From Epiperipatus broadwayi (lineage: Eukaryota > Onychophora > Udeonychophora > Euonychophora > Peripatidae), in contig JAQFVV010012442.1 of the NCBI GenBank assembly GCA_028023455.1, positions 310,001 through 374,000 on the forward strand: a stretch of 64,000 nt of DNA. Direction: 5' to 3'. Position numbers and translations under genes: made by a program. Each line of letters opens with the position of its first letter. The stretch's first letter is position 1. Of the stretch, positions 1 to 15,424 are shown in pieces. The notes beneath the pieces were generated by a model, which saw only the letters and a list, made by a program, of their open reading frames with translations, did not search any database and had not been told where the DNA came from.

Positions 1-178
1 AACATTAAGATCATGGATTTGTGGGAAAATTAGCATTTCAAAGCTTTAGTTGAAACAGATTACTGGGGATAATCGAAAGTGCTCCTAAGTGGGTAAAATA
101 TTTTTTTTAATTATTAAGTTACTGTATCTACAAATTTTCAGTTATATAATTATGTATATTGCTTTAAAAATACAGACT
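1..178. other. AT-rich sequence without genes
   Basis: No reading frame, repeat boundary or motif that I can support is visible here. Confidence 0.6.
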
Positions 179-185
179 TCAAATC

Positions 186-263
<78 letters not shown>

Positions 264-267
264 TTGA
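179..267. repeat. palindromic (AT)n array at the left edge of F1 copy 1
   Basis: An (AT)n run of about 72 bp is bounded by TCAAATCAT (179-187) and its exact reverse complement ATGATTTGA (259-267), so the whole 89 bp is one palindrome. The mirrored flank stands where the first bases of the F1 LTR (TGTAAC) would be expected, so the array seems to have replaced the LTR start. Confidence 0.85.
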
Positions 268-2474
268 GCACAGACATTCATTACATTGTTTTTTTTTTTA
301 TTTATTAAACATGAAAGTAAATTAAAAAGTTCGCATTTAAAAATTTTCTTTAAGAATTAAAAATTGAAATTAAATATCATCTTAAACTCGTATATATTAA
401 ATCGCACCGATAATGAAAAATTATTAAAATAAAACTTTATTAAAGAAAAAGTATTTTAAAACTAAATTTTAAAAAGATTTGGAGATAAAATTATATCTTT
501 AAATTTATCTTCAAATATATCTTTGATTTAGAAAACAGGTTAATTAATCAGAAATGGAAATGATAAATTTAATTAGTCAAATGTAAACCAGCCTTGGGCA
601 TTTAAATGTTAAAACATCGGTCAGATTGGGAAAACAATAGAAACTTTTAGCAAATGAAATAAATCCTTTGGGAAATTGGACCTCAATGAAAAGGATTATC
701 ACATCTATGACGTAATGTTAAGTCAATCGTTCAAAGTAATATAAAAGGACAAGTTTGGAAATTATTGGTTAGTGAGTGAATGATTAATTACGATGTGAGA
801 GATATGTGGTAGTGCGGAAGTGAAGAAGGGATTGAAACAGAGGCACGATTCAATCCTTTCAGTTTTGCTAGGAAAGAAAGAGAAATTAACTATCGTTTTT
901 CTACATTGAGGACCAGTTAAAACAAAAACCTCCGGATGGATAAATAAATCGGCCAACAGAATATCAATCTTAGGACAGTGTGGGAATTCACGTTCATGGC
1001 AAGCAACAGATAAAGAGGAACTGTTTTAAACTGTAAGAACTTTATAAATAATGAACATTAAATTAAACTTTTCAGAGTTAAATGATTGCAATATTATCCT
1101 ATCTGACCAACTTAATTTATTAATAATGTTATTTGATGTATTTCTTTTATATATATATATATATTTAAAATCATTTCCATTTATTTATTTATTTTTTGTT
1201 CTTTAAGTTTTATTATGATTTCTGTTTTCCGTTAAGGTAAATTATATAAATGTTAAACTTAAGTTGGGCATGAATGGTTGTATAGATTTGTAAAGTTATA
1301 TTAGGGGAGGGTAATCTTAGGTTATTTGTTTCGTTGTTGAATTGGGTCAATGGATTGGATACATTGATGTAGTTAGTAGATGTAGTCAGAGATTCGCTAC
1401 TGGCAGAATCGCTTCATATGCCACACTCTCCCGTTTTGCCTATGGAAGGAATTATAAGACGCAGAGCACAGTTCCTTTCTATGGAGTTTTTTTTTATTGT
1501 TCTTCTCGTTGGATTGAAGTAATATTCCTATCTAATGAAAGTCAATATCTTCTCTTAATCTTTTTGGTGCTGCCGTATTCCGTATTACATTGAATACATC
1601 GATGTATCAGATGAATTGATGCCAGTTTGACTGCGAATTTTAGCCTAAGGTTAAATAGGGATAGAATATTTTATTTTCAAATGCAAATTTATGTGGTCTA
1701 TTCATAATCGACACTAAATAAAATTGCATTAAATTTAAGTTGTTTATAGACGCTTGCATGGATTGTTTATTGGTTAACTATGTTTTGCGTTTCCATATTT
1801 GATCAAAATATATAGACATTCGATAAATAATGATGCCTTACGGTGAGTATCTAAAATGTATTTATTCGGATGTCTTTTAAGTCATTGGTGACAATGCAAG
1901 TATCTTATGGTGAATACCACTGGGTTACTTATAAATTTCCCTCTGCAATTGCCAGTATCAATGATTTTATGTTTTGATCATTTATGTTTACTTTGAAATG
2001 TTTTTAACCGTGTAATCTATGTAACCAATCTATAGCAACATATTAAAACAAGCTTTTATAATCCCATCTGTACAAACTTAATTAAAATGTAAAATTAGAA
2101 TATAATAGTAATTAAATGTAAATTAAAGTCAAAAATCAAAGTTAAAAATAATGTTAAATGTTAAAATGTAAACTAATACTAAAATAATTTTAAATCTTAT
2201 ATATATGTGCATAAATAAATGTTTGTATGCTAATTACTGGCAGTGGCTTATTTTATTTATTTTTTAATGTTGAAATCTAATTAGATAAGATATGATATTA
2301 TTAAATCTCTGCTACTCCCTGAGCTACTGACATGGGCTAACGACCGGATGCAAAATATAAAAAAAAATTTTTGACCTATGTATCTGCCTACTTTATAAAT
2401 TTTTCTAGGTTCAAATGCCAAGATGGCGCCCTGTAGTGCAGTTTACGTTAAGTGTACTTCTCTGGATCGTTACA
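266..2474 (+). mobile_element. F1 long LTR, copy 1 (5' LTR of a gag-bearing element)
   Basis: A 2.2-kb unit that recurs at 5174-6451 (inverted), 18210-20414 and 21142-23351. The better preserved copies begin TGTAACGAGC and end GATCGTTACA, giving TG...CA termini with a short inverted terminal repeat, as LTRs have. This copy lacks the first six bases, which are replaced by an AT palindrome. A TATA box (740-748) lies about 475 bp inside, so U3 is short and R-U5 is about 1.7 kb. A PBS-like site follows directly at 2477 and gag lies downstream in the same direction, which fixes this as the 5' LTR. Confidence 0.8.
740..748 (+). promoter_or_regulatory. TATA box of the F1 LTR
   Basis: TATAAAAGG, preserved in all four F1 copies (minus strand 5971-5963, and plus 18689-18697 and 21622-21630). 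It is the only good core promoter motif seen in the LTR and reads towards gag. Confidence 0.6.
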
Positions 2475-2616
2475 ACTGGCGCCCAACATGGGGCCAATTG
2501 TAATGATCCAGAGAATATGACTTAGTAATCTGCACTACAAGGCGCCATCTAGGCATTTGAACCTAGAAAAATTTATAAAGCAGGCAGATACGTAAGTCAA
2601 AAAAAAATTTTTTTTT
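2360..2616. repeat. inverted repeat centred on the PBS-like site
   Basis: The last ~115 bp of the LTR (2360-2480) reappear as an inverted, roughly 85% similar copy at 2491-2616. The PBS-like sequence forms the loop. In F1 copy 3 the sequence runs from GGGCC directly into CCGATATTTAATAAACC; here about 150 bp are inserted between these blocks. The inverted arm resembles the LTR end of copy 4 (AAGTC.ATATTCT) more than the adjacent one, so it probably came from a sister copy. Confidence 0.8.
2477..2495 (+). promoter_or_regulatory. putative tRNA primer binding site
   Basis: TGGCGCCCAACATGGGGCC begins two bases after the LTR terminus TTACA. Position and TGGCGCC start fit a retroviral-type primer binding site; I cannot assign the tRNA with certainty. 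Confidence 0.6.
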
Positions 2617-2758
2617 TGAAATAAGTATATATTTTTTGTATTAACGTATAGTTATAGTCCGATATTTAATAAACCATGAGTACCTTGAAGATGAAGCAGC
2701 GCATTCTGGTGGAATGGGATAAAGTCAAACACGGCAGGTATTAGAAGTAAAGGATGAG

Positions 2759-3790
2759 ATGGAATATGTGAAGAATAAGCTGGAGAAGTTAAGTCAAGCA
2801 GTAGAAGATTTGAAAACGGAACAATATGATAAATTAGAGGCTATAGCGGATGAAAATGGGAAAATCATAGAAAATATGAGAATAGGCATTACTCAATTAG
2901 CAGGAACAGTGGAGAAGATAGAAGTAAAGGTGGGGGAAAGGAAGAATATGATAGAAGTAGCCAAGATCAATAATAAAGAGCAGAGGGGCGTGAGAGAATG
3001 CAACCCTATGAATCTTGCTACAGTGAACCAGTTTTTAAAAATTTGCATCTTCTCCGGGTATGTCAGGGAAAGCCCAATAGGGCACCTTAGTAGCCTAGAG
3101 AGTTTTTTCACGGTAAACCAGCTGAGTGATGAGGCCATGATCGCCATTGCTTGTAGTCATATACAAGGTGGCGCACAGTCTTGGTTGGATTCGTTATTTA
3201 ACAAACCAGACACGTTTATGGAGTACAAAGAGGCTTTGCTCGCCAGCTACTGGAGTGAGGATCATCAGGAAAAGATTTTACATCGGACAACACAAGACAA
3301 ATGGAGACCAGGGGAGCCATCCACACAATTTTTCTGTCACCAAGTGTTGAAATTACGAGCGCTAACAGCCCATCCTTTGTCAGAGAGACAAATTATTCGA
3401 ATAACAAGGCACAATTTCCCTCATAATGTAGAACAGATGCTGATAGGCACTGAAAGTAAGACTGTCGAGCAGGCAGCCAAACTGTTGAATGCATTTGACA
3501 GTGTTAGGCCTAATTACAAGGTGGAGGATCGGGGATTTAAACCCCAGCCTAACAATCCGCACATAGAGAGGATGCAATACAATCCTCACCGAGACTATTG
3601 GGAAGGAAACAAGGCACCTCCTGATAGAGCAGAAAGGTCAGAAATGCCCGAACAGACTGGAAGTTCAGACTTCAAGTATCCGTATAAACCAGCCGACTCT
3701 AAAAGACAATGGAACAGTAACCCAGGTCCGAGCGCGAGTGGATATCAATATAGCAAAAGGAAGGATAAAAAACCACCAGACAAAACCTAA
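2759..3790 (+). CDS. Ty3/gypsy-type Gag polyprotein, gag-only element
   Basis: An open frame of 343 codons downstream of the F1 LTR and PBS. Residues 1-80 are charged and heptad-like (coiled coil). Residues ~95-255 resemble the retrotransposon capsid domain: a hydrophobic SLESFF segment, then DEAMIAIACSHIQGGAQSWL, TFMEYKEAL, the Q-x-W-x-P-G-E-S region and an SERQIIRITRHNFP segment. The tail from ~256 is basic and Pro/Ser-rich with no CCHC zinc knuckle, and the frame ends in TAA with no protease or RT after it. A separate 22-codon frame opens at ATG 2676 and is cut at about 2742; the gag frame itself is open from 2723, so the original N terminus may have been at 2676 and lost by frameshift. 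Gag would assemble particles in the cytoplasm; replication would need pol from another element. Base composition is richer in GC than the surroundings. Confidence 0.75.
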   Translation: MEYVKNKLEKLSQAVEDLKTEQYDKLEAIADENGKIIENMRIGITQLAGTVEKIEVKVGERKNMIEVAKINNKEQRGVRECNPMNLATVNQFLKICIFSGYVRESPIGHLSSLESFFTVNQLSDEAMIAIACSHIQGGAQSWLDSLFNKPDTFMEYKEALLASYWSEDHQEKILHRTTQDKWRPGEPSTQFFCHQVLKLRALTAHPLSERQIIRITRHNFPHNVEQMLIGTESKTVEQAAKLLNAFDSVRPNYKVEDRGFKPQPNNPHIERMQYNPHRDYWEGNKAPPDRAERSEMPEQTGSSDFKYPYKPADSKRQWNSNPGPSASGYQYSKRKDKKPPDKT

Positions 3791-5173
3791 GACGAAAATC
3801 AAAAATAATAAACGGACGGATATGTCAGTGTGATAAATAACAACGGCATGGGATCACGAAAAAAAAAACAAAAAAAAAATGTGTGTTTTGTTTTACGTAT
3901 GACAGATGGGACAAATCATCTCCCAGCAAGTAATTACAGCGGCTAGAACAATAGTGACAAAAAAAAAACTATAAATAATTACTCGTATCACAATCTGTAA
4001 GTTTAAATGCAGGTTAAATTAACAAATCAATGAAGCAGAAATAAAATATAAAGAAGAATCGTTTAGGCTCGATAAAAGGTCAGTTATTAGATAATGAAAT
4101 TAATGAAATAAAGAAATAGTGATATTGCATAAAATGACAGATGTCACTAGTTGGAGTATGAGGTTGCATATTGAGGCATAGCTGTGTGTGGGTATGCATT
4201 AGGATGGGTCGTATTTTGAGCTTGATTCAGCCGTCTCTTTGCACTTTTGTTTCTCAAGGCTATGGGAGGGAGGGGGGTTAACTTTCCAATGATGTACCAG
4301 TAAAAATCCTGGACTCATTCACGAATAAATAAAAGAAATAGATAAAGAATAAGAATTAGTAGTTGGCGCAAGATGAACAGGAAGTAGAATACGCTGCTGT
4401 TCACACGCTGTAAACACGTTATATTTGTAGGGTTAGGGATGCTATGGTTTCGTGTGCATGGAAATCAAATTGGTTGATCAGCCAAAATCGATTGGAAAGA
4501 AGTGTATAGCTTTACCTAGCTGTCTCTCTGCAGTCACCATCATCATCGTTATCACTACTCTCACCACAGAGTGGGAAAATCTGCAATAAATCAGAAGCAA
4601 GAGTTGAAAGCAAAAGAATTAAAATAAGCTCTCAACTCCAAATAAGTTTCGACCCGATATTAATTCTCAAAACGGGCGGACGTAATGTGACGACCACGTA
4701 AAGTTGTCACCACATACATTGGGAATAAGTTAGAAATAATGGAGTAATAAAAGTAGCTGTTAGTTTTAAAAAAAAAGAGAAATCATAGGAGAAATTAAGT
4801 TTTACGGTCAAATAACTTTAAAATTTTGTAATAGTAAGAGAAGGGGAGGGGGGTGCTTAAATAAAGAATGCTCTCATTTCTCTCCTATAATTTAAATGTG
4901 CTTCTCTTAGTAAAAATGTATGTTAGCAAATTAAATAAAATGTCAAATACGAATGTAAAAAAAAGAAAGAAAGAATTGTAAACTTAAATAAAGAAATGTA
5001 ATATGTAATATGTTAAAAGAAACAATATGGCCATAGGTGTGAAAGTTTTATTAAAACTACGGTCAAGGAAATGATAACAACGAAAGTAATTGGGACTTAC
5101 ATTCCAACCGCAAATTAAATAAATCAAAATCTTGATGATAAGGATTGGTTGGAGAGATAAAATATTAATTAAT
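3791..5173 (+). other. non-coding internal region after gag
   Basis: No protease, RT or integrase similarity is visible in any frame. Two G/A-rich tracts resemble polypurine tracts: 4264-4277 and 4838-4853, the latter followed by TG. At 4686 a TGTGACGACC sequence with a nearby inverse GTTGTCAC looks like another LTR start, but I see no second copy of it. No directly oriented 3' F1 LTR is present; an inverted partial one follows instead. Confidence 0.5.
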
Positions 5174-5496
5174 AAAAAAAACTCCATAGAAAGGAACTGC
5201 GCTCTGCATCTTATAATTCCTTCCATAGGCAAAACGGGAGAGTGTGGCATATGAAGCGATTCTGCCAGTAGCGAATCTCCGACTACATCTACTAACTACA
5301 TCAATGTATCCAATCCATTGACCCAATTCAACAATGAAACAAATAACCTAAGATTACCCTCCCCTAATATAACTTTACAAATCTATACAACCATTCACAC
5401 CCAACTTAAGTTTAACATTTATATAATTTACCTTAACGGAAAACAGAAATCATAATAAAACTTAAAGAACAAAAAATAAATAAATAAATGGAAATG

Positions 5497-5568
<72 letters not shown>

Positions 5569-6451
5569 AAATACATCAAATAACATTATTAATAAATTAA
5601 GTTGATCAGATAGGATAATATTGCAATCATTTAACTCTGGAAAGTTTAATTTAATGTTCATTATTTATAAAGTTCTTACCATTTAAAACAGTTCCTCTTT
5701 ATCCGTTGCTTGCCAGAACGTGAATTCCCACACCGTCCTAAGATTGATGTTCTGTTGGCCGATTTATTTATCCATCCGGAGGTTTTTGTTTTAACTGGTC
5801 CTCAATGTAGAAAAATGATAGTTCATTTCTCTTTCTTTCCTAGCAAAACTGAAAGGATTGAATCGTGCATCTGTTTCAATCCCTTCTTCATTTCCGCACT
5901 ACCACATATCTCTCACATCGTAATTAATCATTCACTCACTAACCAATAATTTCCAAACTTGTCCTTTTATAATACTTTGAAAGATTGACTTAACATTATG
6001 TCATAGATGTGATGATCCTTTTCGTTGAGGTCTGATTTAACAATGGATTTATTTCATTTGCTAAAAGTTTCTATTGTTTTCCTATCTGACCGATGTTTTT
6101 ACATTTAAATGCCCAAGGCTGGTTTACATTTGACTAATTAAATTTATCATTTTCATTTCTGATTAATTAACCTGTTTTGCAAATCAAAGATATATTTAAA
6201 GATAAATTTAAAGATATAATTTTATCTCCAAATCTTTTTAAAATTTAGTTTTAAAATACTTTTTCTTTAATAAAGTTTTATTTTAATAATTTTTCATTAT
6301 CGGTGCGATTTAATATATATGAGTTTAAGATGATATTTAATTTCAATTTTTAATTCTTAAAGAAAATTTTTAAATGCGAAATATTTTTAATTTACTTTCA
6401 TGTTTAATAAATAAATAAAAAACAATGTAATGAATGTCTGTGCTCGTTACA
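5174..6451 (-). mobile_element. F1 long LTR, copy 2, inverted and truncated
   Basis: Reverse complement of the first ~1.23 kb of the F1 LTR (matching copy 1 from about 266 to 1497). It keeps the TG end (TCGTTACA on the plus strand at 6444-6451) and the TATA box (5971-5963), but the U5 side is cut inside a poly-A/T tract at about 5174. Together with copy 1 it gives an inverted pair around gag. Confidence 0.8.
5499..5566. repeat. (AT)n array inside F1 copy 2
   Basis: A 68-bp array. Copy 1 has a much shorter run at the same place (about 1149-1163) and copies 3 and 4 have only TTATTTATG, so this is an expansion inside the element. Confidence 0.85.
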
Positions 6452-6452
6452 A

Positions 6453-6503
<51 letters not shown>

Positions 6504-6515
6504 GTAACGATGTTT

Positions 6516-6549
<34 letters not shown>

Positions 6550-6554
6550 AAACA
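6444..6554. repeat. two adjacent palindromic (AT)n arrays at an F1/F2 junction
   Basis: TCGTTACA (6444-6451, the F1 terminus) is mirrored as TGTAACGA at 6503-6510 across (AT)n. Immediately after it TGTTTCAA (6511-6518) is mirrored as TTGAAACA (6547-6554), which is the start of F2, across a second array. Confidence 0.85.
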
Positions 6555-7330
6555 GTAATATTTGTTTTACAAGTCTTTGGTTCACATTCTCTCACCTCTT
6601 TCCTACCCTCATACCCTAGTTTAAACCCCAAGTTATCATACTGTGACAGTACTGCCACATATATGCTGAAATCCCATCTAAATTAGATAACAAATGTATT
6701 AATGCTTGATGTAGACATACATTTAAAAACCCTAACATTAATAATTTATAAATTGTGAGTATGTGCATGCTTACATATTCATTTTAAAAAGTAGGTCATA
6801 TAAGTACATTTATACACATACTATGATAATGTATTTTAAAACTTAAATAAAAATAATACTTTCGTTATTTAAAGTCAGTTTTGTTTAAATCTATTTATTT
6901 GAGAAATATTACATTCTTAATATCTGTTTTTATTTAGTAAAATAATATTTAACCATAAATAGATTTAAACATTTAGAAGTTAAAAGTAAAATAATTTTGT
7001 TGTTTTTAGATTTCTAAAAATAATGCCAAAATTTTATGTAAAAAGTAATTGAGGGTTGGGAAGAGAACAATAGCCTTAATTAGTTAAATTTTGTAGAACT
7101 GTTTAATTAGTGGTTTTAATATTTATTTATCAGATAAACAACAGATGTCCACTCAGGTATTTTTTTAATTAAAATATTGTTAAAACAAAATTAAACTTCT
7201 GTTTTAAATATCTTAAAAGTAAAATAAATTACTATTCCCTGTTTTCAGATATTCGGATAAGTTAAGTGCAGCTTTAATTTTGCATCTATTTTTGGTTGTA
7301 GATTGAGCACCACAGGGTAGTTAGCTCTCT

Positions 7331-11795
<4,465 letters not shown>

Positions 11796-11835
<40 letters not shown>

Positions 11836-11851
11836 TAAATTTAGTGTCTAA

Positions 11852-11895
<44 letters not shown>
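11796..11895. repeat. pair of (AT)n arrays, right border of F3 copy A
   Basis: Arrays at 11796-11831 and 11854-11895, separated by about 22 bp. The first begins directly after GGGTACA. Confidence 0.9.
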
Positions 11896-11898
<3 letters not shown>

Positions 11899-14086
11899 CC
11901 GTTGTTATTAATTGTTAGGCTATGCTTATGTTATCCTATGCTTTTGTTATTATTCTATTCTGCTTTTGCTTATTCTCAGTCTATGTTCAGCTTTATGTAT
12001 ATTGTGTTTTGATTATGCTTTATTAGTTGAACTCTGTTTTTGATTTGTTGAATTATTTTGAGAAGTGTATTTTTACTAAAGCTGAAGTTCACTGTATTTT
12101 AAATTTATAAATGTATTACAAGAAGCTAAAGCCATCCATATACCAATACATAAATTCGTAAATTACCAGTCTCTTGACAGTAGAAAGTCTGAGTAGACCA
12201 GTTGGAAGGCTCTTACTTCACATATGGCCAGTCCTGAAGTGTATACCATCAGATGTATGTACCTATTGTAAATTGCTTCTGCTGCTGAAAATGTGTCAGA
12301 TTTGATCATGAAGCAAGAAGCTGCCACCTCAAAATCAATGTTGCTTATCTTCCATTAATGTCTTCAGTTAAAGTAAACTGCAGAAGGCAAAATGTGCATG
12401 GACTGTGCAACTAAATGAAGTAACCTCTATTAACCCATGAGTTCTTGTGTTGTATATTTCCCTTTAATGATAGCTAAATTTAAATGTATTTTTATTATAT
12501 AACTGCATAATTCTATAAATATTTTGTAATCTAACCTGTGTGCTTTTCTGTCTTCTTTGGGTTGATATTTTTCGATTTTATATATTTGCTAATTTATTTT
12601 ACGTCTTTTATTATAGTAGTGTGCTTAGATAGTCATAGAATTAGTGAATTAATTTTTCAATTTTATTAGTATTCCACAATATTATTGCAGATAAATTGTA
12701 TAACTGACCCCTTAGTAAATGTCTTATAAAATCGCTTGTTCAAGGGCTACTTTATTTTATCTTTTATTAATGTTTTAAATAATTATGTTTTCAACAAATA
12801 TATATTTTACATTTTTATATAATATGAGGATATGCATGAAATTAATAAATTGACTATATAATATAGAGAAGTGCATGACTACATATAATCTTATGCATAC
12901 CTTCTAAATCATGCATTTCTTTCTCCATTTTCTTATTTTAAAATAACATCTATTATTGTATTTATAATGTAATTTGTGAACTGTAAAAGTTGACGTCGAG
13001 AGTGTGTGGACCATTTCAAAATTATTTAGAAATTGGTTAAGCACCATTAATTATTTAGTTACCTCTTCTATATTTGCTTATGCTTTATATTTTGTGTTAC
13101 AATTGTAGCCATGTGGGTTGTTGAGCCCAGCAATGTTTCTCTAGGAATTTATGGCTCAGTTTCCAGATAGTATATGTGTTGAAATCCATACCTGGGAATT
13201 TTATGCCTAAGACGCCCAGCCACAGAGTTCATTGTAAAATTTCAAACTCCAACTGTTTGTGAATAAAATCTTTCATGGTATCCACAGTGAGACACCACCC
13301 CTTATGCTTTAATTTTTTGTTTATTATTTTATTTTAATTAACATAGCCACATAGTTTTAATGTATCACACTCCTTCCTATATATTGATCTATCACTGGTA
13401 ACCACATTTCTCTTTTAATATTAAAGTTGATATTTTATTCAATTGCCCACATCTTAATGACTTCCATGCCACTAGCTCAGCAAGCTTTTGTCCTCACCAT
13501 TCTTGAATTCAAGACATGTTCTTTTCTCCCATAGTAAGCACATTATTATGATATTATCTTGCATTAACCTGAGATATAGAGATCATAAATAAATTAACAA
13601 GCCATTAATGTAAATGACACTTTATTAAATTTATCCCAAAATATATATTTTAATAAGATGATGGCATGGTCTGGCTTATACATACAGTGCTTTATTTATA
13701 GTGTTTAATTAATAAACATTATTTAAATTTTCATCAGTTTGAATATATTATATATTTTCTGCAATCCACACCATTATGTCAGTCTATTTCTATTTTACAA
13801 TTTGTATATATATTTTGTACCATCCATAGTCTTTAGCTAGTGAACCTAATGATGCAGTTAATATTGAGTCTCATTGTCTTTTTCGCTCATCTAGTGGGCC
13901 AGATTTAAAATTTATTATCATGTTCTGTCATTATATGTTATTCATTAGGTGTTTGATTCGGTGCTTAGAGAATGGGTTTGAATTCAGGTTGGCCATTGAC
14001 CTAAAAATCTCAGGCTTGACTGAGTTTGAAGTACATTTTGTGGGTCTGGTGCATGTTAGATGAATCACCATGTTTTGACCATTACA

Positions 14087-14754
14087 TGTTTTTTTCCCAT
14101 ATTTGATGCCTTCGATATGAGGCTTTGATATAAACACCCCCAACCGTGTACCCTAATATAGAATTTTTTTAATTTAGGCACCAACATCCCTTGTAATTTT
14201 AAAATGTAGCATTTCCAAGATGTATATTATGTATAAGTTGTAGATATATTGTATATATTTGTCTAAGTATATATTTTGTTTGACTTGGGCATCCAAACAT
14301 GTTATATAATCCAAACTTGCTATAGCGCAACACAAGCCATTTATGTAAATATTGTTTTAGCTTAAGGCATGCTATATATGTGTGGCATGAAATGTTATAA
14401 TCCAGAACTAGATGATATATTGTCCCAAATAAATTATTGTGACAATCTGTGTATATTTTGAATTTTGTATTTTACTGTCAAAAATAAACTTTTATTGGAT
14501 CAAAGTGCAATATAAGAGTAAAAATAATTTTGTATCTTAATGACATATATATATAATATCATATGAAATTTAATAATGCTAGGACAATTTAATAAATGAA
14601 ATTTGAATATTATAATGAATGCCTGTAGTTAAATGGAATAGTAATTATTTTTTTAGGGGAAGCTATCAGTCTATGAATGTTTATAACTGATGGCATGGTA
14701 CTCGGGGGATAACTTCACTAAATGGAGTTATTTCTAAAAATAAATATTGTCATC
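14087..14754. other. AT-rich sequence without genes
   Basis: It follows the TACA end of F2 copy A. No coding frame or homology with other parts of the window is seen. Confidence 0.5.
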
Positions 14755-14830
14755 ATGGTAAATATATATATATATATATATATTGAAGCAATCGATGTCT
14801 AATCATCATTGATGCTTCATGTTTTACCAT
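14755..14830. repeat. nested hairpin around an (AT)n array
   Basis: ATGGTAAA (14755-14762) pairs with TTTACCAT (14823-14830). Inside, TGAAGCA (14784-14790) pairs with TGCTTCA (14813-14819). The (AT)n run lies between the left arms. Confidence 0.7.
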
Positions 14831-14957
14831 CTAGACTAACCTCCTAGGGGTCCACAATTCAGACCTTGCTATAAATATATGCTATTCACCCACACACTGT
14901 ATGTCTAGTGATTAAAGAAATTAATGAAATTAAAACTATTTAGTAAAGTAAAACAGT

Positions 14958-15066
14958 AATGTGCATGATGCATATATATATATATATATATATGCATCAT
15001 GCACATTCACTCATATATATACTATATATATATATATACTCATATATATATATATATATGAGTGAA
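14958..15066. repeat. two touching palindromic (AT)n arrays, one perfect over 50 bp
   Basis: AATGTGCATGATGCAT (14958-14973) is mirrored exactly at 14992-15007, with an 18-bp AT core: a perfect 50-bp palindrome. The next one starts in its last bases: TTCACTCAT (15006-15014) is mirrored as ATGAGTGAA (15058-15066). Confidence 0.95.
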
Positions 15067-15415
15067 GCAATTATGTTATTAATGTTTATTGCTGACAACT
15101 AACCATTTTCTTTATATAATTGTAAATTTTTTTTTTGTTTTATCTATATGTATTTTGATTTAAAGTATTTAATTAAACTATTTAATGTGACAACAAAGAA
15201 GAATGGGGGAGGCTCGAAATGCTAAAATAATCTTTGTTTAAATTCAGCTTGTTGCCTTTAATTAAAATTGTCAATCGCAATTAAGATCGAAAACAAATCA
15301 TTTGTCAGTTGTTGTTGAATGATTTAAAATAGCTAAAAATGGTATTTTGAGCCTTAAAGGGATTATAGAGATAGGGTTGGTAGATGAAATTGCCTTCTGG
15401 GCAGTATTAAAATGT

Positions 15416-15424
15416 TATAAAAGG
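15416..15424 (+). promoter_or_regulatory. TATA box of the F2-like unit
   Basis: TATAAAAGG about 350 bp from the proposed left end, followed by a less AT-rich, T- and G-rich leader (15425-15560). Confidence 0.4.

Noticed and set aside
5428-5661. Long reading frames rich in alternating Ile-Tyr (also at 6370, 7245, 17539, 28511, 40363, 46747, 55298, 61260)
   Set aside because: They are translations of (AT)n arrays and have no coding meaning.
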